Shown in pieces: positions 17,360-29,036 of a DNA stretch of 64,000 nucleotides; the first letter of the stretch is position 1, and every line of letters starts with the position of its first letter. The DNA lies in NCBI GenBank assembly GCA_951640195.1, contig OX621163.1, positions 2,542,001 through 2,606,000 of the forward strand. The letters are read 5' to 3'. The DNA is from Porpolomopsis calyptriformis (lineage: Eukaryota; Basidiomycota; Agaricomycetes; Agaricales; Hygrophoraceae). Position numbers and translations under genes: made by a program. Under the pieces are notes generated by a model, which saw only the letters and a list, made by a program, of their open reading frames with translations, ran no database searches and was not told the origin of the DNA.

Positions 17360-17745
17360 CATGGTCCGTGTCTGCTTCGTTGCCGCCCTCTTCTTTCTTG
17401 CGGCTCCTGTGTTCTCCCTTGTGTACGCTTTTGTCTGCTATCCACCTTTCTCCATAGCTTACACTCCCTAGAATCCCGCCGGGAACCTTGGTCGAAATCC
17501 GCCGCGCCCTGCCGCCTGATACGTACGTTTGATGTAATTGCGCCCCGGCCACCTATTCAGTCTCTATTTCCAGTGTCCTCGTCGCGAGGGATTCGCAAGT
17601 TTTGGAAGGTCGTTCGCCCTATGTGTAGGTTGTTTTTGGCTCTCCAAATGTCTGTTCACTCGTTCCGTTTCAGCCTTTTGCCTGGTATGCACCCCTGGCA
17701 CTCTCCTGTAAATCTCCTAACAGGAAGATATGCTGGTACAAATGA
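17360..17745 (+). CDS. 64-residue secreted peptide precursor, function unknown
   Basis: The ATG at 17360 opens with a textbook signal peptide (MVRVCFVAALFFLAAPVFSL). Splicing of introns 17423-17471, 17523-17573 and 17623-17673, all GT..AG and 49-51 bp, gives VIPPGTLVEIRRALPPDT, VLVARDSQVLEGRSPY and PFAW. A final 39-bp intron (17685-17723) joins KICWYK and TGA at 17743-17745. That intron is a multiple of three with no stop, so retaining it would also give a complete protein, 13 residues longer. The mature part is small, with a dibasic RR (possible Kex2-type site) and an aromatic C-terminus FAWKICWYK. No CaaX box, so it is not a standard basidiomycete lipopeptide pheromone. The exon model is mine, from splice signals and frame. 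Confidence 0.55.
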
Positions 17746-17940
17746 AGCTCGCTCAGAAGAGTTCGTTCAAACAAATTTTTTTTCTTCATACCTATGACCT
17801 ATGTTACCTTCCTCTAGCTGGTCTGATATGTAAATATGTTGAGAGGATCCGCCGTTAATATTTTGGGGTGAATGGAGGCTCCCAATATGTACTCACGTAG
17901 TTCACCGTTCTATACGGCAATCACATTACCTTCAACCTTG

Positions 17941-18946
17941 ATGTTATCTCCTCGACCCCTTTGCATAGCGGCCCTGTGCCAGCTCGCCTCGGCCCTCTCA
18001 GACACCGTTCCAATCCTAACATGGTCCTCTCGCAGGTACATTTGATTGCTCCCATAAAAATTCGATGATTTAGTATCAATCAGTTCCCAAGTCATCGACC
18101 AACTGCCCACCACTTTGTCCACCACTGCGCACGCCATTTCTCTTTTCGAAACCATCCTTCTAGACGGAGGGCTCTGTGATCATGACGCTGTCATTCTCAT
18201 CGACCAACCTGGCGTAAGTTTTTCCTCACCTTATCAAGTCCTCGTCCCCCATAACCATTTCCATAAAGCTACATGCCTCTGACCTCCGTGCACTGTCCCC
18301 CCTCTCTCCTCTCGCAAGATTTCTCGGCCTAGCCCCATCATCTCGCCAATTCCCTTACGTTCGCAGCACTTCACCCGCTCCGTTCTCGTCCATCGCCCAG
18401 TCAGTATCCACCCGCTGTGACTCCCGCCTCCTCGATTCTGTCCCGGGTCTGGTTCAGATGGCTTCTTATCCTAAAACAAAACACATAGTGTATCTGTCAT
18501 TGCCTTCCCTGGAAGGTACTAATCGTCCCCGGAAGGTCATCATGGCTGAACAAGGTATCGCAGCTCTTTCTTTGACTCTGCGCAGCTTCTCAACTTTTTC
18601 AGAATCCCGTCTCGCCAAGGAGTTTAACATGATCGCATCTCTATTTCCCAACCACCTTGTCATACTCTCTGGTTCCCCAGTGCTTTCCAAGCGTCAAACT
18701 CCCGACCACAAATTGACCACCCTTCTCCATGGTTATCGGGCTCCACAAAACTCACCGTGGCCTGACGTCGGCATTCTTGGCCGTTACCAGCTTCTCACAC
18801 CAGGCCTCATCATTACACTGCTTGTCGCCTTCTTCGCCCTTCTCCCTGTCGTGCTCACCGGTATTTCCGCGTTGGCAAGCATCCAGTCTCCTTTGCGTAT
18901 CGGGGCACCCCAAAGTTACAGCGCTCAGGAGAAGAAGATTCAGTAG
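17941..18946 (+). CDS. BIG1/V-ATPase S1-like ER membrane protein
   Basis: Predicted 300-residue type I membrane protein of the ER, of the BIG1/VOA1 (V-ATPase accessory S1) group, linked in yeast to beta-1,6-glucan synthesis or V-ATPase assembly. Exons 17941-18035, 18084-18213 and 18269-18946. The signal peptide is MLSPRPLCIAALCQLASALS, followed by DTVPILTWSS, a usual opening of this family. The luminal domain is poorly conserved (SQVIDQLPTTLSTTAHAI, LLDGGLCDHDAVILIDQPG). Near the C-terminus GRYQLLTPGLIITLLVAFFA, then LLPVVLTGISALASIQSPLR forms the single transmembrane helix and conserved post-membrane motif. It ends in a lysine-containing tail (SAQEKKIQ), possibly an ER-retrieval signal. Family call rests mainly on the C-terminal block and topology. 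Confidence 0.7.
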
Positions 18947-19100
18947 TAAACGGCATCTGTCATTCTATGTATTGCATATCCTCAAAGACAGTAGTATTCC
19001 AAACTCACGATCTCCGCAATATACCTGACTACAGATGGCCCTCGACACTCTAGATCGTCATCAAAAGAAAGTGTAAGAGTGGGTCGCGCCTCAATGATTA

Positions 19101-22100
19101 TCATTCAGGCGACAATTCCAACACCTGATGCATGGCGTCGACAGCCACTAGGTGGAAAGGTAGTAACGGACACTTTTCAAGATTCCATCGACACTGAGCA
19201 AGCACAGCAAGTTCATGGTAATTCTTCGTGATGTCAGTATGAGTCTCCTTGTCGGATACGGTCAACGACGAATTCTGCGATTTGACGGTGTGCAAGAGGT
19301 GTATATGCAACATTGAGAGGAAGGTGTTTCCTTTATCTTCGGGTACACTGATCAGTGTTGTAGTCGAGGGGGCTAGTATGCCCAGATTTTCGCAGTTTGA
19401 GGGGTCTGTATCCGAAACAAAAGATGGTTCCGCGCCAAATTGGTGAAAACAAGGTGTCGTTGACGATAGGGTTAATCGAGTCGTATGGAAGTGCAAATAT
19501 GTTGAAGCGGACCCGTCTACGAATATTGAACCTGGGCGATCTTTGGACGACATACGCCTTGGATTTGCAGGCCGTGCCATTGGCACAACCCGTGTCCATT
19601 GTTCGTCCGGTTCCACGGAAAGTACAGAGACGTGTATCATGGGCAGGTCACGACTTCCGGACACAGAAGCTTCGAGATGCGCCATCCAAGCTGAGCGAGC
19701 TAGTGTCAAATGGCGTAATTTCCGTGATTCGTCGAGGAACAACCTACCATCCAATTCACCACTGCCCATGGTTCCTAATTTCGCAATGGCAAGTCGCCAC
19801 TCAACGTTGGCTTTGCGTGCAAACTGTATGGCAAGTCCCCAGACTTGTGTTACTATATATGCTTCGTTGGATCCACTTTGTGTCAGCCAAACGCCTAAGT
19901 CATGTGCCTCCCCGCGCTGGTCAACACATACAGCTAATATCCATTTCCCGCACGATGTGACCTGATAGCCGACATGCAACAACGTGTGTCGATCCATAAC
20001 ATCGAGGGAACACACTGGTGATTCCCAAAGGAGTTTGACATTGTTATGAACGGGACGAGCAAGAGAAAAGGCTAGCTCTTGGATATAATCTCTTGTCTTT
20101 CCCCCAAGTTCCAAGAACTGGCGAGACATCAATCGCTCAACAGGTTGGAGGATCCTGTTGTAAACCGAAAGGCAGGTCACTTCGTGATCACCATTATGCC
20201 TTGGAGGATTCTCAAGCGAGCCAACAGTGACACAAGAGGGTATGAGCTGGAAAAGAATCTGGGATTCCGGATATGTTTTCGTCACGCGCTTTGCCGCGGC
20301 GAGTACTTGACGGAGGAGTGGAGAAGCCAGTGTCATGGAATTCACGGGTAAGACGATATAGAATACCAGGTTGTCTTGGGGGGTTGGCAAACTTCGGATG
20401 AAAGTAACTGGTCCATGATGACGGTGTTAGTGAAAGTCAAATTTGCAGATTAAGCATTAATTACGAAGATGCTTCCGGAAGGCCTCAAAACGCGTGGGTA
20501 CGAGTCCATCCTTCGGACACGCGTTGCAACTTCCAGCAGTATGCCGACCCAGATTTTTCCCCTAAGGTTTCGAATCAACGTTACGAATGATTGATGAGAG
20601 AAGACTAGGGATCGCTTACAGAGTATGTCGAAGAGATACACCCAAGCCAGATTTCGGCTTGGCGTTGCCGTTCTTCGCCTTCTTCAAAGAAGACAAAGGC
20701 AGTAACGTCTTTCTTCCCACCGCGTGGCACTAGCCCAAGTTTGTCCCAAAATCGCAAAGCGGAAGGAAGGACATGAATGATAGCATCTGCCTTTCCAACT
20801 GATATCATAGGAGACTCTAAAGGCTGTATGGATGTTCCAAGCTCAGAAGCGGACGTCGCGGAAGGGGAATCTATGATATTCACATTGTCAGTGCACGGAC
20901 GGTTGTTATATGTTAGTGCCAACCGAATTGAAAGAGGGAAGGTAGGTCCAGAGGTCCCTCTAGAGATGGCATAGATTCCAAGAGATTATTGACGGCTCTC
21001 ACGTCTGCTTGCCAAATATCCGATACAGTTTTGGCCCAACTTGACGCCAAGGGATTCGTTTTCCAAGCACCGAACCACACACCATTCTCCACCACTTCTC
21101 GCGCCATCATTGAAGCCGTTGCTTCTAATGATTTTGATTTCTCTGCAATTGCGCCCATTATGGCTGCGGGAGAAACTGGAGTTGGCACTGAGGTGAGAGC
21201 AGGAGGGGACAGGATACTCGCAATAGCAACGGCCGCGCCCGGGGGTTTAAGACACACACTCAACGGCGCGAGCTCACAGTGCTTGAATTTCGTGTGAAGA
21301 AGAGTAGGTCCCAAAGGAATGTGGAAGGGTGGCGGCGTTGAAGGCCTCGATATTATGGGTCCATCAATTTCCTCAGCATCCCCTTCATCCGAATCTGCTC
21401 CCGCTCTGTCCATGTCGTCATCGATTACAATCTCAATCCAATTCTCTTGTTCTCCGGTCCGGGGTCTTACCACTTTGGTGTCGGTGGGATCTTGATGTAG
21501 GATTTTTCTCTTAACGCCTAAAAGTTTGCGGACAACTCCAACCCGCGGGTCGGTCACAGCATTATACCTTGACCGCCATCCATGATCAGGTGAACCTGAG
21601 GAAGGTACCGGAGGTGGTTCCTGTTGATCTTCTTCATCTGGGGGACTGGGGAGTGCGAACTTCCCGATCACATATTTTCCATCCGCCACTCGGTGGCAAG
21701 AGGCAAATGGTATAGGATCGAATACGTTCGGTCCTTTGGTTATGTTCGGTCTCCGCCGCTCCGGATGATCATATTCATATGACAGTTGCACATTCGGGCT
21801 CGCGGGTACTGAATGCGACCATGTAGTCTGCCCGGGTGGCGGAAGAAGCACTTCGGGGAGGATTGTGTCGCTATCCTCAAATCTCGACGCAAGCAAGTCA
21901 CTAGGTGGACCGCAGCCCCACGGGGATGGAAGAAGTTGACTTGTAGTAAATTCTGGCGGCACAGGTACCGATAGATTAGTGCGTTCTTCGAAAAGTGGTG
22001 GGAAGCCACGTAGTGATGTGGGATCTGCCAGTGTTGTCAAAACAGATGTCATGTGAATATTATCCAAGGGAGTGGTCGAAGGGGCGGAAGCAACCTGTGT

Positions 22101-24285
22101 AGGTCGGTCAAAGAAACTAAAATCATCATCTGTGAAGGCGTCTTCATAATCCATACCCCCGCGGTCATAATCCGTGCTCCTACCGCCACCTCCGCTGGCG
22201 ATGGGATCCATATCCATGCCGAGTCCCATGCCAAAGTCTATCCCCATATCCATAAAGTCGTTATTAGGCTGCGGTTGCCACGATGCATCAAAGTCTCCAA
22301 AGGGATCAAAAGGCGTGGAAGAGGAAGCTTGCAGGTCATCGGGAGGAGAGGAGGTAGGCTGTAAGGGTGCTATTTCAGGAATTTCGGGGACGGGTGTCAC
22401 CGTTACCGCAGGTGATGTCTGCGTATTAGATGGGAGGGCGGTATGCGGCAAGTTCGATTGAGGGGGGGACGGATAGAAGAGCTGGCTAGGATGCTGTTGA
22501 CCCGAAGTAGCAGCCACTAACGGAGTTGTCGAAGGAAACAGTGTGGTTTGTGCGAGATCGTTCGCAGTTTCGCTTGAGGAACTGTCGTTTTGTGTGATTT
22601 CAGATATCATGACAGGTGTCGCACCCGTAGTTGTGGCGATCACAGCATGAGGAGACTGAGATGAATTAGCATTCTCCCTCTCTCGCCGGATTCTCTCTCT
22701 TTCTCTCTCTCGTTCTTTGGCGATAGCATCCACATAGGCGTGAACTTCGGTAACCACGTTATTTATGCCCTTTGCTTTGGATAGCATAAGCGTGCGAAGT
22801 GCCCAGGAAGAGATGTCAACTGGGGGTCGATAACTTGGTCTACTGATGGGAAATCTTAATGGTTGTTCAGATGATGTGACAATACCGTGGTCAGATGTTG
22901 GAGAGTGAGTCGAGGCATCGGGGAAAGTGGGAGAGGATTGAAGCTGGGGGGGTAGTCCAGGTATACATGAGAGTGATGAGCGAGCATGTTCGGATGACGA
23001 CGAGGGCAGGAAGGACAAGCACAAGCGCATGGGCCAAATAAGAATAACACCCTTCTCATCCCCATGCTTATTCTCGACACTTATCCACGCGATGACATAC
23101 GAAGGTCCTCGTGACGTTGTACAGTCAGTGTCTTCGGACGCGGGGAACTGATTGAGTAAAGTTTTCCACTCTCCCACTCCGATTCCCGCAAGGGAGCTAT
23201 CAAATTCGGTTGTCAAGGCAGATGAAGGGCCCAAGTAAACCCCGAGGAAATAAGCAGGTGTGGCATATGGAATGAGCGTGATAGGCGATCCGGGCGATAA
23301 AGGAGGCGAATTAGACAGCGGGAGGAAGTCGGTGTGTCGGAGGATAGGACGGACGATGATGCGGGAAGGCGTGAGAGTGATGTCGAGGTGACAATATACA
23401 ATAGGTCTAGGGTGAGGTTGAGTGGTTTCATTAATGAAAAACGCAACTGCACAAACTTGGCTGATGCATGATGCTCCCATCCGACACACCATTCATACGG
23501 AGCGGGATGCTGATCCAATAAAAATCCCCCCTTGAGCCGGGTCACAGGTCGAGCATTTGGGTGATTCTTCGAGGATACGGAAAGATCATAAATCAACCTA
23601 TCACGCAGTGCTTCCAAAAAGTGAGCGAGAATATGACGCAGAGGCTGGCGAGGCAATAAGCAGTCGATTGATTTCGCTGATGTAGAGGGAATTTGGGTGG
23701 TGGATCGATGGTGTAAACACGCGGGGCAAGGCGACCTTTGGGAGGAACATGCAGAGGAGCAAGGATAGATGCCATTGGCTGCGAATGAAGATGTTTCTGA
23801 CGCTGAATAGCATAAGCTTGACTATTATTCCGAATCCACTCGCACATGGCTTAGGGTTAGGGTCATGTCGGGGAAGCGAGGGTCGAACAGCGAGCAAATG
23901 GGAGGGAATAACGCTCACCTAGTAGTCCGTCAAATCGCAGAGCGTTCAAAGTAGACAGGGTTTGCGTCAGGCAGTCTTGCGAAGTGATTGAAAAGACGTA
24001 TAACGCGGGATCCTGACTTATATGAACCACTGAAAGACAGGACTGTAAGAGAGGTAAGGATTTGTTGCGGGTGAAAATTTGTCTTCGGGCCAACTCGATG
24101 CTGTTCCGACAGTGAAGTGGATCCTTCCGAAGAGGAATGAAAACAGCATAAGCAATGCATGGCTCAGGCGGTAACGATATAACTGAAGATAGAAGCTTTT
24201 CGGAAGGGAGAGAACGGTGAGATGAGTCTGAGGATTCAGAATGATTCAAACTGGGCTGTTTGGAGGCCATGCAAGTTGAAAGCAA
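19101..24285 (-). CDS. MED13: Mediator complex subunit 13 (SSN2/SRB9)
   Basis: Large subunit that links the CDK8 kinase module to core Mediator. The N-terminus (ATG at 24285, or in-frame MASKQPSLNH at 24270) has PPEPCIAYAVFIPLRKDP and LNALRFDGLL, the conserved MED13 N domain. One huge exon (23492-20913) is rich in Ser/Pro and contains DIVVxPRTGEQENWIEI-like and GVVRKLLGVKRKI segments, an acidic Met/Gly-rich stretch (DMGIDFGMGLGMDMD) and an E-R repeat (KERERERERIRRERE). The middle domain has IIHVLPSALRFWDKLGL and PRGGKKDVTAFVFFEEG, highly typical. The C-terminal PIWI-like part includes RHTLLHVGYQVTSCGKWILA and VCVDQRGEAHDLGVWL. Stop at 19101. Introns lie between these blocks. Confidence 0.9.
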
Positions 24286-24413
24286 AGGTCGAGGATGGGG
24301 ACGCTGTCTGATCGTTCTGAAATAATATTATGTAATATATATATCTTTTTTTTTTTTTTTTTTTTTTTTTTGGTTATTACATAATAATCGTACAAACTCT
24401 CTCGCCCTTTGAC
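24286..24413. promoter_or_regulatory. 128-bp divergent promoter with a T26 tract inside an inverted repeat
   Basis: Between the MED13 (-) and DUF2433 (+) starts there is an uninterrupted run of 26 T (24346-24371), flanked by ATTATGTAATA (24327-24337) and its exact reverse complement (24375-24385). Long poly(dA:dT) tracts exclude nucleosomes and are common in shared fungal promoters. The inverted repeat around it is unusual. Confidence 0.6.
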
Positions 24414-26752
24414 ATGCAGCCCTCTCGTCCAGAATCGACTTCGACTCGACCGACCGTTTCACCCCTGCCGCGCGCACATCAACCCTATGTCAACACACAA
24501 ACAAAAGTACTTGACACTGTACATGGCAGAATTCTTTGTGTCGCTGACATTCGTGGTCGCCTCTCTTCCTTGAATGACCTTGCGGCAGAGGCGAACGCGA
24601 AAGCCGTCATTCACACTGGCGACTTTGGTTTTTTTGGTGTGTTTTTTCACGGTAACCTATCACCCCCGTTTTCTCTGAATTCTATTTGATCGGCAGAGGA
24701 AACCAGCCTTGAGAGGATCAATGACCGTACACTTCGCCACCTCACAATGTACTCTCCGCTCATCCAAAGTGCTCAACGTACCCATCTTCTCTCCCCTGAC
24801 AACCCACCGTCTCTCATCCGCTCCACCGTCGACATTTCTCTCCTTTCTGAATTTCCACTCCTCCTCTCCGGCCAACTGAAGTTTCAAGTCCCCGTGTTCG
24901 CGGTCTGGGGTGCATGCGAGGATGTAATTGTTCTTGAAAAATTCCGAGCTAATACCTACGCCATCGACAACCTTCACGTATTGGATGAGGCCACTACACG
25001 TTGTCTGGACGTCGGCGGAGTTAAGCTCCGTCTTTTTGGGTTAGGTGGTGCATTGGTCCTCCACAAGATGTTCGACAATGGCGATGGAAATGCTACAATC
25101 GCTGGTGGACAGGGCACCATGTGGACTACCGCACTGCAAATTGGCGAGCTTGTAGATACAGCTCAAAGAGTATTCGACCCATCCGAGACTCGACTCCTCA
25201 TAACCCACGCCAGTCCTGGCCGGGATGGTCTCATTGCCCAGCTTGGTCTTGTTCTTAAAGCAGATCTCACTATCTCGGCAGGTCTCCATTTCCGTTACGC
25301 AACTTCGTACAACGAGTTCAGTGTTCAAGGCGATTTCGATGGCTTCAGACACAAGCTCTCAGTCGCCAAGGATGGGTTCGACAAGGTTTGGGACAGCGTC
25401 AAGCCTCAAGTGGATACCGTTATCGATGACCACCAGCGTGTCTTGCTCGACAAGGCATTGTCTGTCGTGGAACGCGTTCCAATTGCCCAGTCGAGCCAAG
25501 GCATTAGTGGCTCACTTACCGGAGAGGAGCCAGCGTGGAAGAACTGCTGGAATTGGAATCTATGCGATGCAGCTTATGGTTCACTCGTTCTTGACATTAA
25601 GGATGGCAGGATTAGCGCCGAACTCAAGAGTCAGGGTATGCCAATCTCCTTGATAACCTATCCTGTCTAAAGAGTCGATCATCAGGCTTCAATTATGCAT
25701 ATCGCAGGTCATCCACGCCCTCCACTGTTACTGCCACCCTCAACTCCAATACTTCCACCCTTGCAGGCAATACCACCAATCCCCCAAAAGCTGCAGCACC
25801 CAACTCGTCTGAACGACATGCACACCCTCAAATCACCAGCTCTAAACCCCCCACGCCCTCTCCAAATGGCAAAGACCCATCCAAAGATAAGGATACTATT
25901 AACACAATGAAAGCAAATGGCGCGCCTCCTAGTTCTCCCTCGGATAAAGTTGAGAGGGAGAAGACAAAGAAGAAGGACAGAAAAGACAAGAAGGACAAGG
26001 AACGATTGGATCGAGACACAAAAGAGAGGGAGAGCACGAACGAGAACGATGTCGGTGAATCATCCCAAACACCTCCAGCGCAAGTACTACCTAAATCGGG
26101 TAAATCCACCCCTGTTCTCGAAACCCCTCTACCCGAGATCTCCAAAGAGAACGAAAATGAGGTCAAGTCGTTGACTACGGACAGCGCTGGGGTGAGGACC
26201 CCGGGTGGCCGGAAATCGTCAAGGAATCCTTTTACACTGTATATGAGGATGACAGTCTCTGCAAGTGAAGCTGAAGTGAGGGAATTTTTTGGGGAGGCAA
26301 AATCCGGTGTAAGCCAATGTCACTATCCCACTAGTTCAGTCTGATGGTGGTCTCGGTGGCAGATCACACGCATCAATTGGCAGCAGCAGCACCACCCCTC
26401 AAATCGGCCTTCCAGAACTGCATTCGTTGAATTTGAGAATGAGGAAGCTATGAAGGCAGGTCTAGAGAAACGCGCTGAGGTCAAGGGTGTCTCGCTTTCA
26501 TTACGCATTCTTCCTGAAAGTTTTTTTTATCGCTCCCAGAAGTTGAAGGACACACATCCGGATGTTAAGCAGGCATCGGATCGCGGTGAAGGGGGTCAGC
26601 GTGGAGGCCCAGGACGTGGACGTGGACGATACCCTACCCGAGGGTTCGCTGCTGCGGGGTTGACAAGGCCACCCCCACCCGGTCGGAGATCCGTTGAAGG
26701 GTCTACAGCTGGTGCGGCGGTTGATGGGATCAACAACGGTGTGGGTAATTGA
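24414..26752 (+). CDS. DUF2433 phosphoesterase-like protein with C-terminal RRM and RG-rich tail
   Basis: The N-terminal half resembles the fungal DUF2433 family, a calcineurin-like metallophosphoesterase fold: [70 protein letters not shown] and [20 protein letters not shown]. The canonical GNH(E/D) motif reads WGAC(E)D, so catalytic activity is doubtful. After an intron near 25636 the protein turns into a Ser/Thr/Pro linker, then a highly charged Lys/Glu/Asp stretch ([19 protein letters not shown]). A divergent RRM follows ([20 protein letters not shown], then ITRINWQQQ and [17 protein letters not shown]). It ends in an RG-rich tail ([16 protein letters not shown]) with TGA at 26750-26752. 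The layout suggests an RNA-associated role; that is inference. Confidence 0.8.
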
Positions 26753-27047
26753 GAGGGACAAATTTAGGAATGGCGTTAGCCAGGGCTTGCATTTGACATT
26801 ACCAGTACCTTTGGCCGTCCTCGAACATTTTATCAAGTATAATACCTTTGTTTTCTCACCAACACTCTTATTCATCTGTGGATCACAATCGATGCATGCT
26901 CCCTATTTTATGGGTATTCATATCACACTTGCGTCGTACAGTTGTTCAATGTCTACCACCAAACACGTCCGCTTGGTGACCTTGAATTGTCCCAATCGGC
27001 CCCACGCAAACTGTAGTCGGATTTTGTCCAACTAAAGCCCTCATAAA

Positions 27048-28688
27048 TTACGAGTGCTCTTTCTGGATAAATTTGGCGATGGTCTGCAACTGAATATTGG
27101 ATGTCCCCTCGTAAATTGCGCCCTGAGATTTGGGATAGTTCAGCGGATTGGTTATCAATTATTGATAGTCAGGCTCACGATCTTGGAGTCCCTCCAGTAT
27201 TTTTCGATTCCAGTCTCTCTTGTGAAGCCCACGCCACCTGTCCATTCAATAGCTTGCCCCGAGACTTTTTGGGCAATAACACTTGACCAATACTTTGCCA
27301 TGGCCGCTTCCTTGGTAAAGCTTTTCCCTTCCTCCTTCCGCCGCGCCGCGTTGTATGTCAGGAGTCGCACCGACTCAATCTCAACTGCTGCCTGGGCTAT
27401 CTGGAAAGCCATGCCCTGGAAGGTACCAACAGGCTGACCAAATTGAGTACGAGAATAGGTATAAGGGACAGCTTTATTGAAAGCCCCTTGTGCTAGGCCC
27501 AGCATTTGCGCTGCAATGCCAATACGACCTAGAGAGCGAAGTGAGAGGGAGGTGGATCGCAGGGGAAATGACGTCGAGGTTGTTACCTTCATTCAAAATC
27601 TCGATGGCGATCTATACGTCACATATGGTCACTTGTGGACCTCATTGACACACAGGAAGGAACCAACCTTGTAACCTTTCCCTTCGCCTCCGATAACGTT
27701 CTCAGCTGGCACTTTGAGATCATCAAAGTTAAGTGTACATGTCGACGATGCTCTGATGCCCAACTTTTGCTCTTTTTTTGCAATCTGCACGCCCATATCT
27801 TTTGTGGCCACGAAACAAGTGATCCCTTTGTAACCCTTACTAGGGTCAACCTATGCTTTGTTGCATAAGAGCGTGAGTGTGGGTAACCATAGAACACACG
27901 TTGGCAAAAATGAGAAAAACGTCGGCCTCGTATGAATTCGTGATCCACATCTTCGAGCCATTGATTATCCAACAGTCTCCATCCTTTCTGGCACGAGTCT
28001 GCAGCGCAAAGGCGTCAGACCCTGCAGCAGGTTCTGATAAACAGAATGACCCAAGCTGAAAGAGAGGGTGGTTAAAGGTCTGTCGGGAAGCATGATATCT
28101 CGATTATACTTTGGAAGTCGCTAGCAGAGGTAACCACCGGTCTTGCTGTTCCCTTGTCCCGTACGTGCGGAATATTGTGTTGACCAGGGTGTTGTGGACG
28201 TCACAAAGAACAGAGACTGAAGGGTCAACTTTTGCGAGTTCTTCGATGGCGATGATGGCTGAAGTAAACGAGGATTCTGCACCATTATGTTGCGCCATTG
28301 TTTCGATTCCCATGAGCTAAGAAATTGTCAGCATAGGAAGCGGAAATAGTTTTTTACCCACTCCTTGTTCGAATAAAGCTCGTATGATGGAGGGATCCAT
28401 CATTTCGTTCTCGTCCATTTCACGGACTTTGGGGCCGACTACATCTGTAGCAAATCTTTGCACTACTCACTGGTCGCTCAATACATGGGTGGTATCTTAA
28501 GGTAAGGCGGACATGCCTGACTCTCGTAGCAGTTGCTCTTCCTCCGTAAACGTGTCTAGGGAGTTTATCTGATCGCCAGATCGGAGATATTGGGACGATA
28601 ATGTTCTAGAAAGGGGGGTGGAGGGCTTACGCCTGAGGCTTCTCAGGGTACGGGAGGCACGAAATATGTTGCAGTGCGAACGAAGCAT
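27048..28688 (-). CDS. short/branched-chain acyl-CoA dehydrogenase, mitochondrial
   Basis: FAD enzyme of mitochondrial branched-chain amino-acid and fatty-acid oxidation, closest to ACADSB. It starts at 28688 with a basic presequence ([20 protein letters not shown]; an upstream in-frame ATG is at 28712). Blocks in order: [32 protein letters not shown]; a segment with [25 protein letters not shown] and [100 protein letters not shown]. The last exon [20 protein letters not shown] has the catalytic-base Glu in YEGTSN, and TAA at 27048-27050. It is convergent to the DUF2433 gene. Several introns of about 50-60 bp. Confidence 0.92.
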
Positions 28689-28775
28689 GAAAGGGTCACA
28701 GGGGCGGATCAATGGTTGGTTGATAAACGGGTAAATTTATCAAATTTGGTATTTGTCCACTAAATAAAACAAAAT

Positions 28776-28866
28776 TGATGAGAGTGGGATTTGAACCCAC
28801 GCCACAAGAGTGACCAGATAACTCATAACCTGATTCTGGCGCCTTAGACCGCTCGGCCATCTCACC
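28776..28866 (-). tRNA. tRNA-Leu (anticodon CAG) with a 9-nt intron
   Basis: Read on the minus strand: acceptor GGTGAGA pairs with TCTCATC, discriminator A at 28776. D-arm GCCGAGCGGTCTAAGGC. Anticodon stem CCAGA/TCTGG around loop AT-CAG-G, with the intron TTATGAGTT between positions 37 and 38, the canonical place. A long class II variable arm and T-arm GTGGG-TTCAAAT-CCCAC follow. A TTTTG/TTTTA run just downstream serves as Pol III terminator. The fold, class II variable loop and intron position are mutually consistent. Confidence 0.93.
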
Positions 28867-29036
28867 AACTCTAGATACTTCGTGATATAACCCGAAGGAC
28901 AATTGTGGATCAAAATAAGTCTCGACCGCCTCATTTTCCCACCCTCGCTCAATGTCTCATTTACTGCACTCCTACATTGCCCTTTTACCTTCATCGTCAG
29001 GAAGCGACGTAACGACTGTTTTGGCTTGCATTAGAG

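Noticed and set aside
17360..17745. Secreted peptide as a basidiomycete mating pheromone
   Set aside because: These precursors end in a CaaX box and lack a classical signal peptide; this one ends CWYK and has a signal peptide.
22053..22461. Plus-strand ORFs opposite the MED13 low-complexity region
   Set aside because: They mirror the repetitive Met/Gly/Asp codons of the real minus-strand gene and have no homology signal.
24346..24371. T tract as the poly(A) tail of an inserted retroposon
   Set aside because: The flanks are inverted, not direct, repeats, and no retroposon body is adjacent.
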